NCBI GenBank assembly: GCA_038373865.1
Contig: JAXGGA010002988.1
Coordinates: 1 to 64,000 of the forward strand
Source of the DNA: Uloborus plumipes
Lineage: Eukaryota; Arthropoda; Arachnida; Araneae; Uloboridae
DNA: 64,000 bases
Direction of reading: 5' to 3'
Under the pieces are notes generated by a model. The model ran no database searches, was not told the origin of the DNA, and saw only the letters and a list, made by a program, of their open reading frames with translations. Positions within the stretch are counted from its first letter, which is position 1, and each line of letters opens with the position of its first letter. The position numbers and the translations under genes are program-made. This document shows, in pieces, positions 23,079 to 34,336 of this stretch.

Positions 23079-24184
23079 GTAGGGGAATGCGGAGCAAAGT
23101 GAAACAGTTACGATAATTTACTTTTCAGCATAAACAAATTGAAAAAATTTCCGGAAAATAGCAGTACACAAAGCAAGAATACTGTAATTCAAAATAAAAG
23201 TTGGGTTGAAATATTATTTTTCACTGCACTAGGCACTGCTTTTGAGCACTGAATTCGTTCCTTCAAAAACAGGTGAAAATTTCTTACTTTTAATATGGAG
23301 CAAAGTGAAGATTAAAGTATTTTTCTAATGAAATGCTTTCTATTTGCTTATGAAAAATATTTTTCACGAAATGAATGCGCAAATAAAAGTAATTATGAAT
23401 AAATGAATAAATAATGAAGCGATAAACGAACAAGTAAACTGACAAAACAATATGCTAAAAAAGAAAACAAATGAGTGAATAAATAAGCAAATTAATAGAT
23501 GAAGGAATTCAAATCAATTAATAAAGAAATACGTAAGTTACGTAATAAATGAATGAATAAGTAACAAAATGCACGTTTTCACTTTGCCCTATCAACTCTT
23601 CCCCGCTTGTGCTTGATAAACTGTATTAACCATCTAAAATCAAAACATGCCTAACATTTACTAAACAAGTGTTGCATTGGACACTTGTAAATCTCAACTT
23701 TTAAAATGTTAATTACAATAACTTGATCAGTTTATTATTGCAAAAATTATTTTCAATAAAGTACGAAACATAACAATATGAGTAACAAATATTGGAATTG
23801 ACCTGTATAACTATATAAGTAACAAAATGCATATAAGTAACAAAATATGCCTTGTTCTTTAGAACAACTTATGGTTTTTTACTGAAATCGACTATATACT
23901 TAAGAACATATTTAAAAAATTGGTAGAGAAGTGGCGCTACAAATTGTGAGAGTATTTAGCTATTTCAACAGGGCCGTCATTTCAATTTTTCCAGGGGGGG
24001 GGGCGGGGGCAAAGGGTCCAATCACAATGCAATGTCATCGGAAAACATAAAAACCACGCCCACTTATATGTAAGTACATTGATTTCTCAAAGTCGGTGGG
24101 GGGGGGGAGGTTGCAATTGACCCCCCCCCCCTGCCTCCCCCTAAATGACGGGCCTGCATTTCAATTTGCCCTACATTTCCCTAC
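23079..24184. mobile_element. DNA transposon C, copy 1, with GGGGCAAAGTG motifs
   Basis: The left end GTAGGGGAATGCGGAGCAAA and the right end TTTGCCCTACATTTCCCTAC form an inverted repeat. The motif recurs inside at 23296 (TGGAGCAAAGTGAAG) and, reversed, at 23576-23590 (TTTTCACTTTGCCC). The middle is rich in GAATAAATGAATAAATAA. It aligns with 37556-38417, most clearly around AAAATCAAAACATGCCTAA. A hAT MITE at 23969-24156 is inserted near the right end. No transposase was seen. Confidence 0.75.
23969..24156 (-). mobile_element. hAT MITE with poly-G/C tracts, copy 2
   Basis: The ends CAGGGCCGTCATTTCAA and AAATGACGGGCCTG match the copy at 11209-11385 in reverse orientation. The flanks TATTTCAA and CATTTCAA agree at 7 of 8 positions, a near-perfect 8-bp target duplication. 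It lies inside transposon C copy 1; copy 2 at 37556 lacks it. Confidence 0.9.
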
Positions 24185-25522
24185 TACTGTTGATAAAACT
24201 GAATTTTATAGACTGGCCATCTTAAAAGTTTCTTTTTCTGAATCCGATGTTTCTCAAGCGGAGGAGAAAACATTCCAATTCAAGCCGATGAATTTATTGA
24301 AACTTTTGTCTTGAGTATACATTTTGTGGTAGGAAATGTCCTAAAGGTTCTTTAAAATAAAGGAAATTCATTGCAGATAAACGGTTGCTAAAAAAATGAT
24401 GTACTTTTTCTACAATAAATGTTTTTTTACAAATCGGATAAGGAAATCTTGCAACAGATTCGCCATTTTTCTCAATAAAATGTCTCAATAATCATTCACT
24501 GAATCAACGTTAAAATGAGTTAGATTTAGAGCTCTATATTACCTCCTGGTTTAATAGCACAGTGAATATGAAAACTTTTTTTTTTCGCGTATTAACGTCG
24601 AATTTGTATCTTTCACCTCCTGAGAACTGAAATGTGAGAGAAAATGTTCGATATTAACTCTTTAAGAAGATGTACACACAACTTTAAAATAAACGATGAA
24701 ACTTATAAAAGCATGAACGTTATAAATGTAGATTCCGATGAAAAAGAGAGAGAGAAAGAACCAGACAATTCTGTCTTCTTTACTATTTTTACAAGTACTT
24801 TATATGCAAGTAAAAATTCACAGTTCAATGACCGGAAATTCAACAAGGTACAATACCATATACTTCGAACCTCGACAAAAATTGCACAAACATTTTTGTA
24901 GCTCCCTGTGGATTCGCTCGTCATGCTACATGCCCGACCCAAAAATTTGAATTTTGATTTTAAAAAAATGCATAAATTAAAAATATAAAGTTAGACGAAA
25001 TAAAAACAATAAAAAGCCTGATGCTAAATTGCGGTTGGCAAAATGAAACTTTTGGGTGCAAAATACGACTAACCACCTATTATTTCGAACCCTTTAAGTA
25101 CTATTTTAATCCTTTAAGTACTATTTTATGAAAGAACGATTGGATCGGCGAGGAGACTTATTACTTGGAGCGAGCGACTTGTTGAAAATGTTTTTCCAAC
25201 TCGGAAACAGAAGCAAATCTGCTAAATAAAATGCATTTTCCATGTTCTCGCATCGAGTTTGAAATGAATCGGAAAAAAAGCGCCTCAACAAAGCTACCTT
25301 CTCTAAACAAGCTCCGGATCTCTCTTTAATTCACGCCGACTAATGCAAGGAGTTTAGTATTTCGCCGCTAGTAACAACTACGCAATAGATTTTGTTTTGA
25401 AAATATCACCCTTCTGATTTCATATTTGGAGAAATGCCGCGCAGAAAAAGAAGAAATCGTTTCAACAACATTTACAGTTCCTCATTGCTTCTCCTATCCG
25501 AGCGTCATTATCTCGGCATAAG

Positions 25523-25555
<33 letters not shown>

Positions 25556-26236
25556 CAAATCCCAAAAAGGTAGTATTGTTGTTATTAAGATATTTTCCCA
25601 AGATTCGCAAAAGGCCTCCAGAGAGCACACTCTCGGCAGAGGGCCTCAAGGAAATAAACTCTCACGATTCTTTAGTTAAATTTCCTCGTGTGTGGTCGCC
25701 CGTCTGACAGAAGGGCGAGCATTTCACCAACGATTTACCACAACTTCGCATTATTCTTTCATAAACACGTGTTCCATGGCTACATGGAATCTCGAAACTC
25801 GTGTCTCTCATTTTATTGCTCACTTCCGAGTGAAATTTCTTTTTCATATTTGTTCATTTCATTTAAATACTATTTCAATGATCAAACGGTATTGGATTTT
25901 CAACATAATATGATTATAAAGACGTCATTTATAAATCATGTCGTTATAATTATTATAAAGTAGTCAAAAATTTTAATACTTCTTTCAAGAACAATTGCTT
26001 TGAAACTATTCTTATCGTCAGTTTTTTGTCTAAACATTGATGCAAAAACAGATTTAAAATTCCTGTTTCCATCCCCACCCCACCCCTTTCATTTACCTAA
26101 AAAATATCAAATGAAAAACCGAAAAAGAGTTTTAAAACGAACAATTAAACTTTTTAATAACTATAGCTACTGAAATATATTTTTTTTTTACTAACTGAAT
26201 CTGTGTAACATCTACAAAATGTATTTATGGATATCC

Positions 26237-26238
<2 letters not shown>
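24185..26238. other. No assignable gene
   Basis: A long T run lies at about 25520-25544, and a short direct repeat TTTAAGTACTATTTTA at 25094-25128. Open frames are short and mirror each other on both strands. Confidence 0.4.

Positions 26239-26308
<70 letters not shown>
26239..26308. repeat. Compound AC/AT microsatellite
   Basis: A CATA/CA run is followed directly by an AT run of about 34 bp. The short minus-strand frame over it is a translation of the repeat. Confidence 0.95.
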
Positions 26309-26311
<3 letters not shown>

Positions 26312-27720
26312 TATTTGAAGAAAGATGAAAAGACCACACCAAAAGCCCATTGATGGGCAAAGCAGTTAAACTAATAAGGCAAGTTATAAATATATCAAAA
26401 TATTAACACAATAAACAATAAAAGCAAATACGAAATTGACAGAGGCAGAGTTAAGAGGGGTGAATTATAAAAAAAAATTGAATCCAGGGCTTATCAGCCG
26501 TGTGGGATGCCAGAGTGGTCAAAAGACCAAAAAGTTTAATACAAGCTATGAAGAGGATGTCACACTTTACAGCGAGGTGCAAGCTTTGAAATATTGGTAC
26601 AATTTCAATTCTGAGTGTTTCCATAGTTTTCAAGCTCTGAGTTGGGTCTAGTTGTGCATCTCCCCTTTTGGTTGCATTTGAATGCTCAGAAGGAGGTCTT
26701 TTACCCCTTTTTGAGGAAAAACTGTTAATTTCAATGCAGACTTCAGTGACGTTTTGATTTGGCTGTCATTTGGCGATAGATCACCAAGCTTTTGGTTGTC
26801 AAGTGTTTTTCGCCAACTTGGCGACATATCGCCTAGTTGGTGGCACATTTGGCAAAAAGAAAAAGACTTTTGAAATAGGGTTCAAATTGGTGGTATTGGC
26901 GATATTGGGCGAATAATCCACTGAATGATGCAAAAATCGGCGATATTTAGAAGATAAATCATTGTAAAACTTTTTTTTACATTGATTCGCGAGAAACTAA
27001 TGGTGTAAATGTTCGAATTGTTATCTTGCTCCCTCCAAGACACTGTTTTAATGCTTGATGCATCTATTAGGAATTTTAAACGTAAAAGGGAGTAGTGAGA
27101 AGTCCACACCAGATTTTTATTGCAAGCCTCAGCTACTAACCCGGGTGTATACTACTGCTGCTAATTCTGACTATGCATAAAAATGGCGCTCTCTCTCCCC
27201 CAGAGAAACAGATTAATTAATATTTCATTAAAAGTGTCCACTACGAGTGCTAGCGTCAACTACTGCTGTGTAAAAAATCGCCCCTTCGAGAGAGGTTGTC
27301 ATCAAAAAGAGGACATTTCTCTGATTCGCAAAATGTTGCGAGAGTGGATGGGAAATCCGACGAAGAGGTTAAGAGGCTCCCATTTCTGCATGTATTATTC
27401 ATTCCTTCTGTAAACAGTCGCTAAACTCATCCGAAACGATCTCGGAGAGGGGAAGCTGATCAGCAGAGTCGGGTGACACATCATTACTCGAGTCACTGCT
27501 GCTCTGGAGGTGCCTTCCCAACCTCCAATGTTGGAGCAGGAGTTACGAGTAAAAAGGCCTAAACAAACCTGTACATTTTGTTTCTTCTCTCAACATAACA
27601 ATAATGTTAATAAATCAACACTGGGCAATTCCGTTCTAATAAAAAGCATCCATTGCTGCACGAAACGAGACTGCAAAGAGTTCAAATGCGTTAGATTCTT
27701 GTTTCGTCGCATGAATTTTA
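26309..27720. other. No gene seen
   Basis: The stretch 26740-26910 repeats words such as GGCGATA, CGCCAACTTGGCGACATAT and TTGGTGG, giving a patch of local imperfect repeats. Nothing else stands out. Confidence 0.4.
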
Positions 27721-27950
27721 CACTGTAAGAAATAGATGTTGTTTTTACACTATGATACAGATAATTTTATAGCAACAAACTGTAAAAATTGCTAATTTTA
27801 CAGTAATGAAATTGCTAATTTACACTACTAAACTGTAAAATTATTGCTTTACAGTAATAAACTGCAAAATCGTTAATTTATAGCTTCTTACTGTGAATTT
27901 TACAGTTTTAAACAGGAACCTCTGCTGCCAGTATTCTACTGTAAAAACAA
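27721..27950 (-). mobile_element. CACTG/TA MITE, reverse copy 6
   Basis: It begins CACTGTAAGAAATAGATG after TA and runs through several AAACTGTAAAATT units to the box GGAACCTCTGCTGCCAGTAT. The far end is worn and stops at about 27950. Confidence 0.8.
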
Positions 27951-28330
27951 GATTTTATAATCATGAAATAAAATTTAAATTATGAATATTTGTAGGAACA
28001 ATATTTATATGATGTTCTTTGGCTCAGTAACGAACGTATCTTATAAGACACATGCTCTACTCAGAACATAATGTTTTATGAGTATTTTTTCTTAAAATCA
28101 TCAGAATTTAACTGCATTATATAGTAGATTCCATATTCTTCATAAAGTTCGTACAATAAAACGAGGCTTTGACATATTTCTCGTCTTTGTAGTCTGTCTT
28201 GAGACAAATGGAATCATCTGTTGCCGTGAAACTCCCCCACTGTAACAACGATAGTTAATGTTCGCATCAAATACATTAGTTTCAAAATAAGATACCATCT
28301 GCACTGCTAGGAAGATTTTACGGTAGATGA

Positions 28331-29194
28331 GAAAGTTTGGACGCTGAAATTTGAAAATGAGTCCATTTTGCTAATTTTTCGTGTTTTAAATCGGTCCTAG
28401 TGTGGTAGTGCATAGTGTTTCACTTAGTGAGCACAAATTCAGACATGCGTATTGATCAAGGCCAAGAAAAATTATATTTGTTAAGGACGAAGGAATTGAA
28501 AAAACGGTTTGAACTGACGATTTGTCCCATAATCCTACATATGTTCAACTTGGATCAAAATAAATACGTGACAGCATAAGTAGATAAACAACTGAATCGG
28601 GATTCGTCAAAAAACAAATAAATAAAAATGTGCTTAAGCCTTGTCGGAAACAGTCCCAAATAAGCCAGATTTTAATGGGAAAAGCAGCATCATCAATGGG
28701 AAAAGTATCACTGACTACTAAATTAATGTTACTTTCTCTGATGAAAATATGTACAATTCGATATCCTAGATGGATTATAATTGTATTAGCGCGATTTGAG
28801 GAAAGTTCCGGGGAGTGTATAGTCTGTGCTGCTTTTCCCATTAAAATCTAGATTCTTTGGAATACTATTTCCGAAAAGGTTCAAGCACATTTTTTTGTTT
28901 TTTGACGAATCTCGATTCAATTGCTCATCTACTTATATTATGACGTGCTGTTTTTGATCCAAGTTGAAGAGTTTTTTTAAGGATAAGGGACAAATTGTCT
29001 ATCCGAGCCGTTTTTTTTTTCAATTTATTCATCCTTAAGGAATATAATTTTTCTTGGCCTTTTTGATCAATACGCATGTCTGAATTTGTTCTCCACGAAG
29101 TTAAACACTATGCATAACCACACTAGGACCGATTTAAAAAGACAAAAAATTAGCAAAATGAACTCATTCTCCAATTTCAGCTTCCAAACTTTTT
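28331..29194. repeat. Long inverted repeat, arms about 360 bp
   Basis: The left arm, about 28331-28689, is the reverse complement of the right arm, about 28827-29194, with scattered mismatches and small gaps. The loop is about 137 bp. Matching landmarks include TCGGTCCTAGTGTGG, AAATTCAGACATGCGTATTGA, GGCCAAGAAAAATTATAT, CAACTTGGATCAAAA and TTTTAATGGGAAAAGCAGCA. A transcript would fold into a long hairpin. No terminal motif or target duplication marks it as a known element, and the frames across the loop are short. Confidence 0.88.
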
Positions 29195-29770
29195 CATCTT
29201 CTTTAGACGAGAACTACAGATAATTTTGGATTTTGATTTATCATTGAGCAATTTTTTGCACTTTATAGTCTAAGAAATAAGTCCCACCTTTCCTCCACTA
29301 ATCACGTTTCAAGAAATATTTGCATAAAATCGGACTTGTGCATAAACTTTTGCGACAGCAGAAAAAAGTCTTTTGTAATTTCTGATTTTCGTTTCAGTTA
29401 TATCTTTCAAAACTCCAAGCACTTATTTGCATTCATATTGTCTTCCTACAGTAGAAATTTGAAAGCATTATGCTGAAAGGTTTTCTTTTTTTTTCAACTA
29501 TTTGCATCGTGCTTTAACTTTTCGGACGCACTGTATTGTAGCACCTTTTGAAACAATCCTCAACTATGCATCTTGAGAAGAAATTTTATCATCAAAATAG
29601 AATGTTGTTAAATTGAATACTGCACGTTTTGGGCGCATTGAGGAATTAGAGGACGAGGAATGAAAAAAGAAAATCAAATAGGAATTCAAATTCCGCTATT
29701 ACTTACGATCTTTGCTATTAATTGAGTCAGATATCATCTGAAAATAACCTGCAAAACGTTACCAATCCCA

Positions 29771-30255
29771 ATGTATGGTAGCGATGATGTGTTGCTTGAT
29801 TAGTTTAGACATAGCTCAAAAACATGCGACAAATCGTTTTCTAATCAAATGTATGTTCCATGAAGCGTTAGTTTATTAGTTGAGACAGAGCTTCAAAAAA
29901 AACATTCAACGAACTGTTTACTAATTAAATATATGGTGTATAGTACGTAATATGTTTGTTTATTAGTTGGTGTAGATATCTTATGAAAACTTTCAACAAA
30001 GTGTTTTCTATTCAAATCCGTGATATGTTACTTTATTAGTTGGGGCAGATATCTCATGAATACTTTCAACACAGTGTTTTCTATTTAAATGTATGATCCG
30101 TGATGCGTTACTTTATCAGTTGAGACAGACATCTCGAGAACACATTCAGCAAACTGTTTTCCATTTAAATGTAGGACGTAATATCTGTTGGGACAGGTAT
30201 CTGAAGAAAGCCTTCAACAAAATACTTTCTATTAAAATGTATAGTACGAGATGAT
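29771..30255. repeat. Degenerate tandem array, about 80-95 bp units
   Basis: About six units share TTATTAGTTG.G.CAGA.ATCT, TTCAACAAA.TGTTTTCTATT and AAATGTATG.TCC..GATG. Unit length varies and identity is moderate, so the array is old. Confidence 0.75.
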
Positions 30256-30843
30256 CTGAAAAAATAATTATTCCAAAACACTCTTCTTTCAAACACTTGA
30301 CGCAGGAAAGTGTGTGAGCCTTTTTTGTGAAGATCGAAGCGAGGCGACTCGTCGCGGGTGATGATAGCTCGGAGAGAGTTTCTTTTCGTTTTATCGAGTG
30401 AGCGCAACAAAGGCGCCTGAAAAAGGAAAGTCGCCCAATTAGCCCGTGATTTGTTATCTGATCGAGGGAAAAAGGCGGCCGGGCCTAACGAGTCCCTCTC
30501 GCGTTACCCGGCTGTCAGCGGCGCGTGCCCGCAGCAACGCGACACCCCCAATTGGCTCCCCTTTTCCCCGCGCGAAATCGGAAGCCCCCATTTTTAGCCA
30601 AACAAGTCTCGTTAAAAACGACGCCTTTTAAAATCTTTGGGAGAGGTTTAGAGGCCGACTTTCAAAAAACTCGCCCGCTTCCGAGAATTAATAACATTAT
30701 CAAAACCGACACTTTTTCCCTCAGACCATCCACCGAGGACAGCATTTCTTCCTGCTTTCCCAACCAAGTAATGATTCAAAAATCAAAATCAGATTATCCT
30801 TGTTCAGTCTTCACGCTTTCGAACTCACTCTAATCCTTATTGT
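30256..30843. other. No assignable gene; GC-rich patch 30330-30650
   Basis: A 102-codon frame at 30525-30833 and a 61-codon frame overlap in GC-rich DNA. Neither shows a domain or splice signals I trust. Confidence 0.4.
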
Positions 30844-31084
30844 TTAACCCTTTATGTCCTAAATTAATTACAAAAATTTCAAAAATCAGTTGGGTCTAAC
30901 TCCACCTACGCCGTCGGGTCTCTGAGAAAACTGTTTCTGATCGCAAGTACCATCTGTCGGCCTCTCGGCGAAGTACAAGGAGTGGTACTTAAAAGCTTTA
31001 GCATGATTACAGCCATGTAGGATTCATAATATTAAAGGAATATAAGTGGAACTTCCGAGTCCCGTCGGCGCATAAAGGGTTTAA
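30844..31084 (-). mobile_element. TTAA-flanked MITE, family 2, copy 2 (inverted)
   Basis: TTAA at 30844-30847 is followed by CCCTTTATGTCC, and the other end GGCGCATAAAGGGT meets TTAA at 31081-31084. In reverse it aligns with 10198-10509, including CACTCCTTG, CGCCGAGAGGCCGACAGATGG and GGGACTC. The sub-terminal hairpin of copy 1 is present here in mutated form (GGGACT with AGTTCC). Confidence 0.85.
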
Positions 31085-31122
31085 CTGCTCGTTGCATGAA
31101 TAATTAAAACTAAAATTGACCA

Positions 31123-31374
31123 CACTTAAAACTACAGGTTGCCCAAGGCACCTTTAAAAGTGAAACGTTGGAACACCCATGGGGCGTCGTAAGGCTGTTT
31201 ATAATCTTAAGGCCGTTTAAGGGTGCCATAGGGCACGCATAAGGTGCCACATAGAACCAAATGACACCTTCTAGGTAGTCATAGGGAGTCAAGTGGCATC
31301 TTTCAGAAGGTACCACTGGTGCTACCACATTTCACCTTTGAAGGCTCCTTTTGCAACCTGTAGTCTTAACAGTG
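31123..31374. mobile_element. MITE with TTAAAACTACAGGTTGC ends, copy 1
   Basis: The left end reads CACTTAAAACTACAGGTTGC and the right end GCAACCTGTAGTCTTAACAGTG, followed by TA. The interior repeats GGTGCCA and its complement TGGCACC many times. Two relatives lie at 33815-34112 and 63484-63733. Confidence 0.85.
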
Positions 31375-31928
31375 TAGCTTGACAATCTGCCCCTCAGTTC
31401 GTGTCCCCTTAATTCCGTAAAAATTCTGTACAAACATAATTTGTAACATGGCACTTTGAGATGACATTTAACTCTCGAAGGATTTTTGCTTCGATTTTTT
31501 GCAGAATCTTCGTATCGAATTTTTAAATTAGAATCAAAGAACCTTTCAATTTTTCAACTTGTTTACAATAGGGTCAGTATCAAAGAATAGAAATGTATTT
31601 CAAGCCCGCAGCTCGATTGCAACAAATACGATAATAGTTAAATCAACTGTTTTAAAACCAATGTAGGCGTGAAACTCGTGAATGATCTTATTTGTCATGG
31701 AAATGAAGATCAAAATAATCCGCGATTCAATTTACATCGTTATTCCTAATCTGAAATATTTTCTATTTTTATGTATTTATTTATTTTTTATGATACCGTT
31801 GAAACCTTAGATTTTTTACTAATCTTCTACTGTTTTCTTTATCGTAGAGAGAAATATATTTCTGTACCTCAGAGCCAGAATAACATGAGTCTATTTTCAT
31901 TACTTTTCAAGAGAGCGCGGAAATGTTC

Positions 31929-32172
31929 GCCTGATGCATACAAAGGATAGAACTCGCACTTTTTTAACTGTTAAAAAATGTGAGTAAATTTCCTTAAAAG
32001 AATACCGTTCTCGTGGGTTGATGCCGAATAAGATTCTACATACAATGTGGTTAACGAAGTGACGTTTTCGGACTTACTTTAGTCTGAGACAGATTTGTTT
32101 TAAAGAAAGTTGTTTACTGCCGTCTATTTTTAGACAGAAAATCTTGGGAGCAATAAAGGAAGGAAATCGTAT
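31929..32172. repeat. Dispersed repeat, copy 2 (pair with 1-224)
   Basis: It aligns with the first 224 bases of the window in the same orientation (GATGCAT.CAAAG, ACTCGCACTTTTTTAA, ACCGTTCTCGTGGG, ATTCTACATACAATG, GACTTAC). The limits are approximate and the class unknown. Confidence 0.6.
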
Positions 32173-32981
32173 TTTCATCCTGCAATATAGGTCTCGGGAC
32201 AAGGACGAATACAAGGGAGGGGACATGGGGGCGATCGCATCTCGCTTGAGGGACTCACCACCGGCACATTTTCAACATTGAAGTTCAAAAGAGGCATTTT
32301 TAGACTATCTTTGGCGCTAGCAGAAGCGAGGTTCATGACTCTCTCTTCAGGATACGTTTCAAATTTGAAGTCCAAAACATATAAAGTCAACATTTGTAAA
32401 CCGATATGTGCAGTAGAGAATACGCAATAAAATCTCCCTTGAAACATTTCTAGATTGGATCGGAAAAAATTGTCACGTCTCTATTTTTATGAGTTAATCA
32501 GCTTTAAAAGGGGATACTTTCAAATTAAAACATTGAATGATGTTTGCGAGTCCCTCCAGAAGGAATATGGGAACGAGTTCCGTAAGCGGTACTTCATGGT
32601 ATCTGCGAAAAAGAATTCCTGGCCGCTCTTTTGAAAAAAATCTTTTTCTTGAGATCCTCGTCTAAAAGCTTTCGCCTTTTGTCTGGCAGTCTCGTCAAAG
32701 TACTTTCTCTGGTTTTCCTCTGCGTAATGCTTTCCACGAAATGGTTCTTTTAAAGCGATACTTAATGGAAGAGACGAGAGGGAAAGTTAAAAAGTTAGAG
32801 AAAAAGACTCGCGCTCAGGGTTGCGGTTGTGACTTTCGTCGTTAATGGCTTTCCAAACGTCAAACCGTGATTAACATGTCGGAGAAGGAAGCTGTAAGAA
32901 TGCCTTTCTCAAAAGGAAAAGACACATTTTTTATCCTTTCCATAAGGAGAGGCTTTTAAAATGGAACTTCCACCTCATGCT
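32173..32981. other. No gene seen
   Basis: A 90-codon minus-strand frame at 32175-32447 has no recognisable domain. No repeat structure was found. Confidence 0.4.
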
Positions 32982-33329
32982 TGCAAGAAATGAATGTTGT
33001 TTTTACAGTAGAAAACAGCTAATTTTAGAGTACTAAACTGTAAAAATTGCTAATTTTAGTTTATTACCGTGCATTTTGCATTTTTGAACTGGAACCTCTG
33101 GTGCCAGTATCATACTGTTGTTTTTACAGTATATATACAGCTAAATTTTATGGCAATAAACTGTAAAACTGCTAATTTTACAGTAAGAAATTGAAAAATT
33201 GCTAATTTTACAGTAAGAAATTGAAAAATTGCTAGTTTTACAGTTTATTACTGTGCATATTACAGTTTTAAATTTGTACCTCGGCTGCCAGTATTATACT
33301 GTAAAAACAACAGTTCATTTTTTGCAGTG
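32982..33329 (-). mobile_element. CACTG/TA MITE, compound reverse copy 7
   Basis: Two partial copies are joined. The first runs to the box GGAACCTCTGGTGCCAGTAT near 33112, and a second TTTTTACAGTATATACAGC start follows. The right end is CAGTG at 33325-33329, followed by TA. An internal unit of about 28 bp (GTAAGAAATTGAAAAATTGC) is duplicated at 33182-33230. Confidence 0.82.
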
Positions 33330-33375
33330 TACTTGCAAATATCAGTTTGAGTGAGACTGCGCAGCAGAACCTCAA

Positions 33376-33714
33376 ATGTGCTAAGCACAAATATCGTATT
33401 TGCACTTTTTTTTTTACCAAATTTGAGTTTCTATCATCATGTTGTCCTTTGTCATATATTGCTTCTAAATGCAATTTTTTTATGGTCATTTATCAATGGA
33501 AAATATTTTTGAAAACATTTCGAAAAAGTTGCTTCTGAATCACATACATGGAAGAGCAACACCTCGAACAAGTTGCTTCTGAATTGAATATATGGAAGAG
33601 CAACACTTCGAGAAAGTTGCACCTGAATCAATTACATGGAAGAGCAACACTTTAATCAGCTATTTTTCACTTTTAACTCACGTGTAGATACGACTTTTGC
33701 GCTAAACACGAGAG
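33376..33714 (+). mobile_element. MITE with GTGCTAAGC ends, copy 2, with tandem expansion
   Basis: It aligns with 18627-18864: GTGCTAAGCACAAATATCGT on the left and CTTTTGCGCTAAACACGAGAG on the right. Inside, a unit of about 46 bp (TTGCTTCTGAATCACATACATGGAAGAGCAACAC) is present three times at about 33526-33650, where copy 1 has one. This explains the longer length. Confidence 0.78.
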
Positions 33715-33814
33715 TACTATTTACTACTAATGCATTTGTTAACTCCATTACAATTTGATCTTGAAGGACTTTTAAACCATAATTAAAGTACCACCTTAGT
33801 TTTCACTTCGTCTA

Positions 33815-34112
33815 CACTGTTAAAACTACAGGTTGCACAAGGTACCTTTAGGGATGAAACGTTGTAGCACCAGCAGCACCCCCTGAAGGGTGACACTTGA
33901 CTCTCTATGACTCTTAAAGGTGCCATTTGTTTACTTAAGCTGCCATGGGTCAAAAATGGGGTGCCATAAGACACCCATAGGGTGCCACATGGAGCCAAAT
34001 GGCACCTTCAAAGGTGCCATAGGGAGCCAAACGGCATCCCTCAGGGGGTTCCGCAGGTGCTACCACGTTTCACCCTTAAAGGTGTCTTGTGCAACCAGTA
34101 GTTTTAACAGTG
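33815..34112. mobile_element. MITE with TTAAAACTACAGGTTGC ends, copy 2
   Basis: TA precedes CACTGTTAAAACTACAGG, and CAGTAGTTTTAACAGTG is followed by TA. The interior carries repeated GGTGCCA words in both orientations, as in the copies at 31123 and 63484. This is the best preserved of the three. Confidence 0.9.
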
Positions 34113-34336
34113 TAGTTTGACAGACTACAAATAGACAGACAAGTCCTCCGAAACTTCGAAAATACAGATCTCTCATTTAAGGCTCTATAATTTCTAAAGC
34201 TATTCAAATCTCCAACTTTTTGCTAGTGGTATCAGCAGGGTGACATGATAAGTCCTAACGGAAAACAATTTAGAGTTGCACGTTTATCATGATTAAAGCA
34301 AACGAGCTGTCTTAATTAGTATTAATATATAAATAG

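Noticed and set aside
28545..28851. 98- and 73-codon frames on opposite strands
   Set aside because: They lie in the loop and inner arms of the long inverted repeat; the resemblance between strands comes from the repeat.
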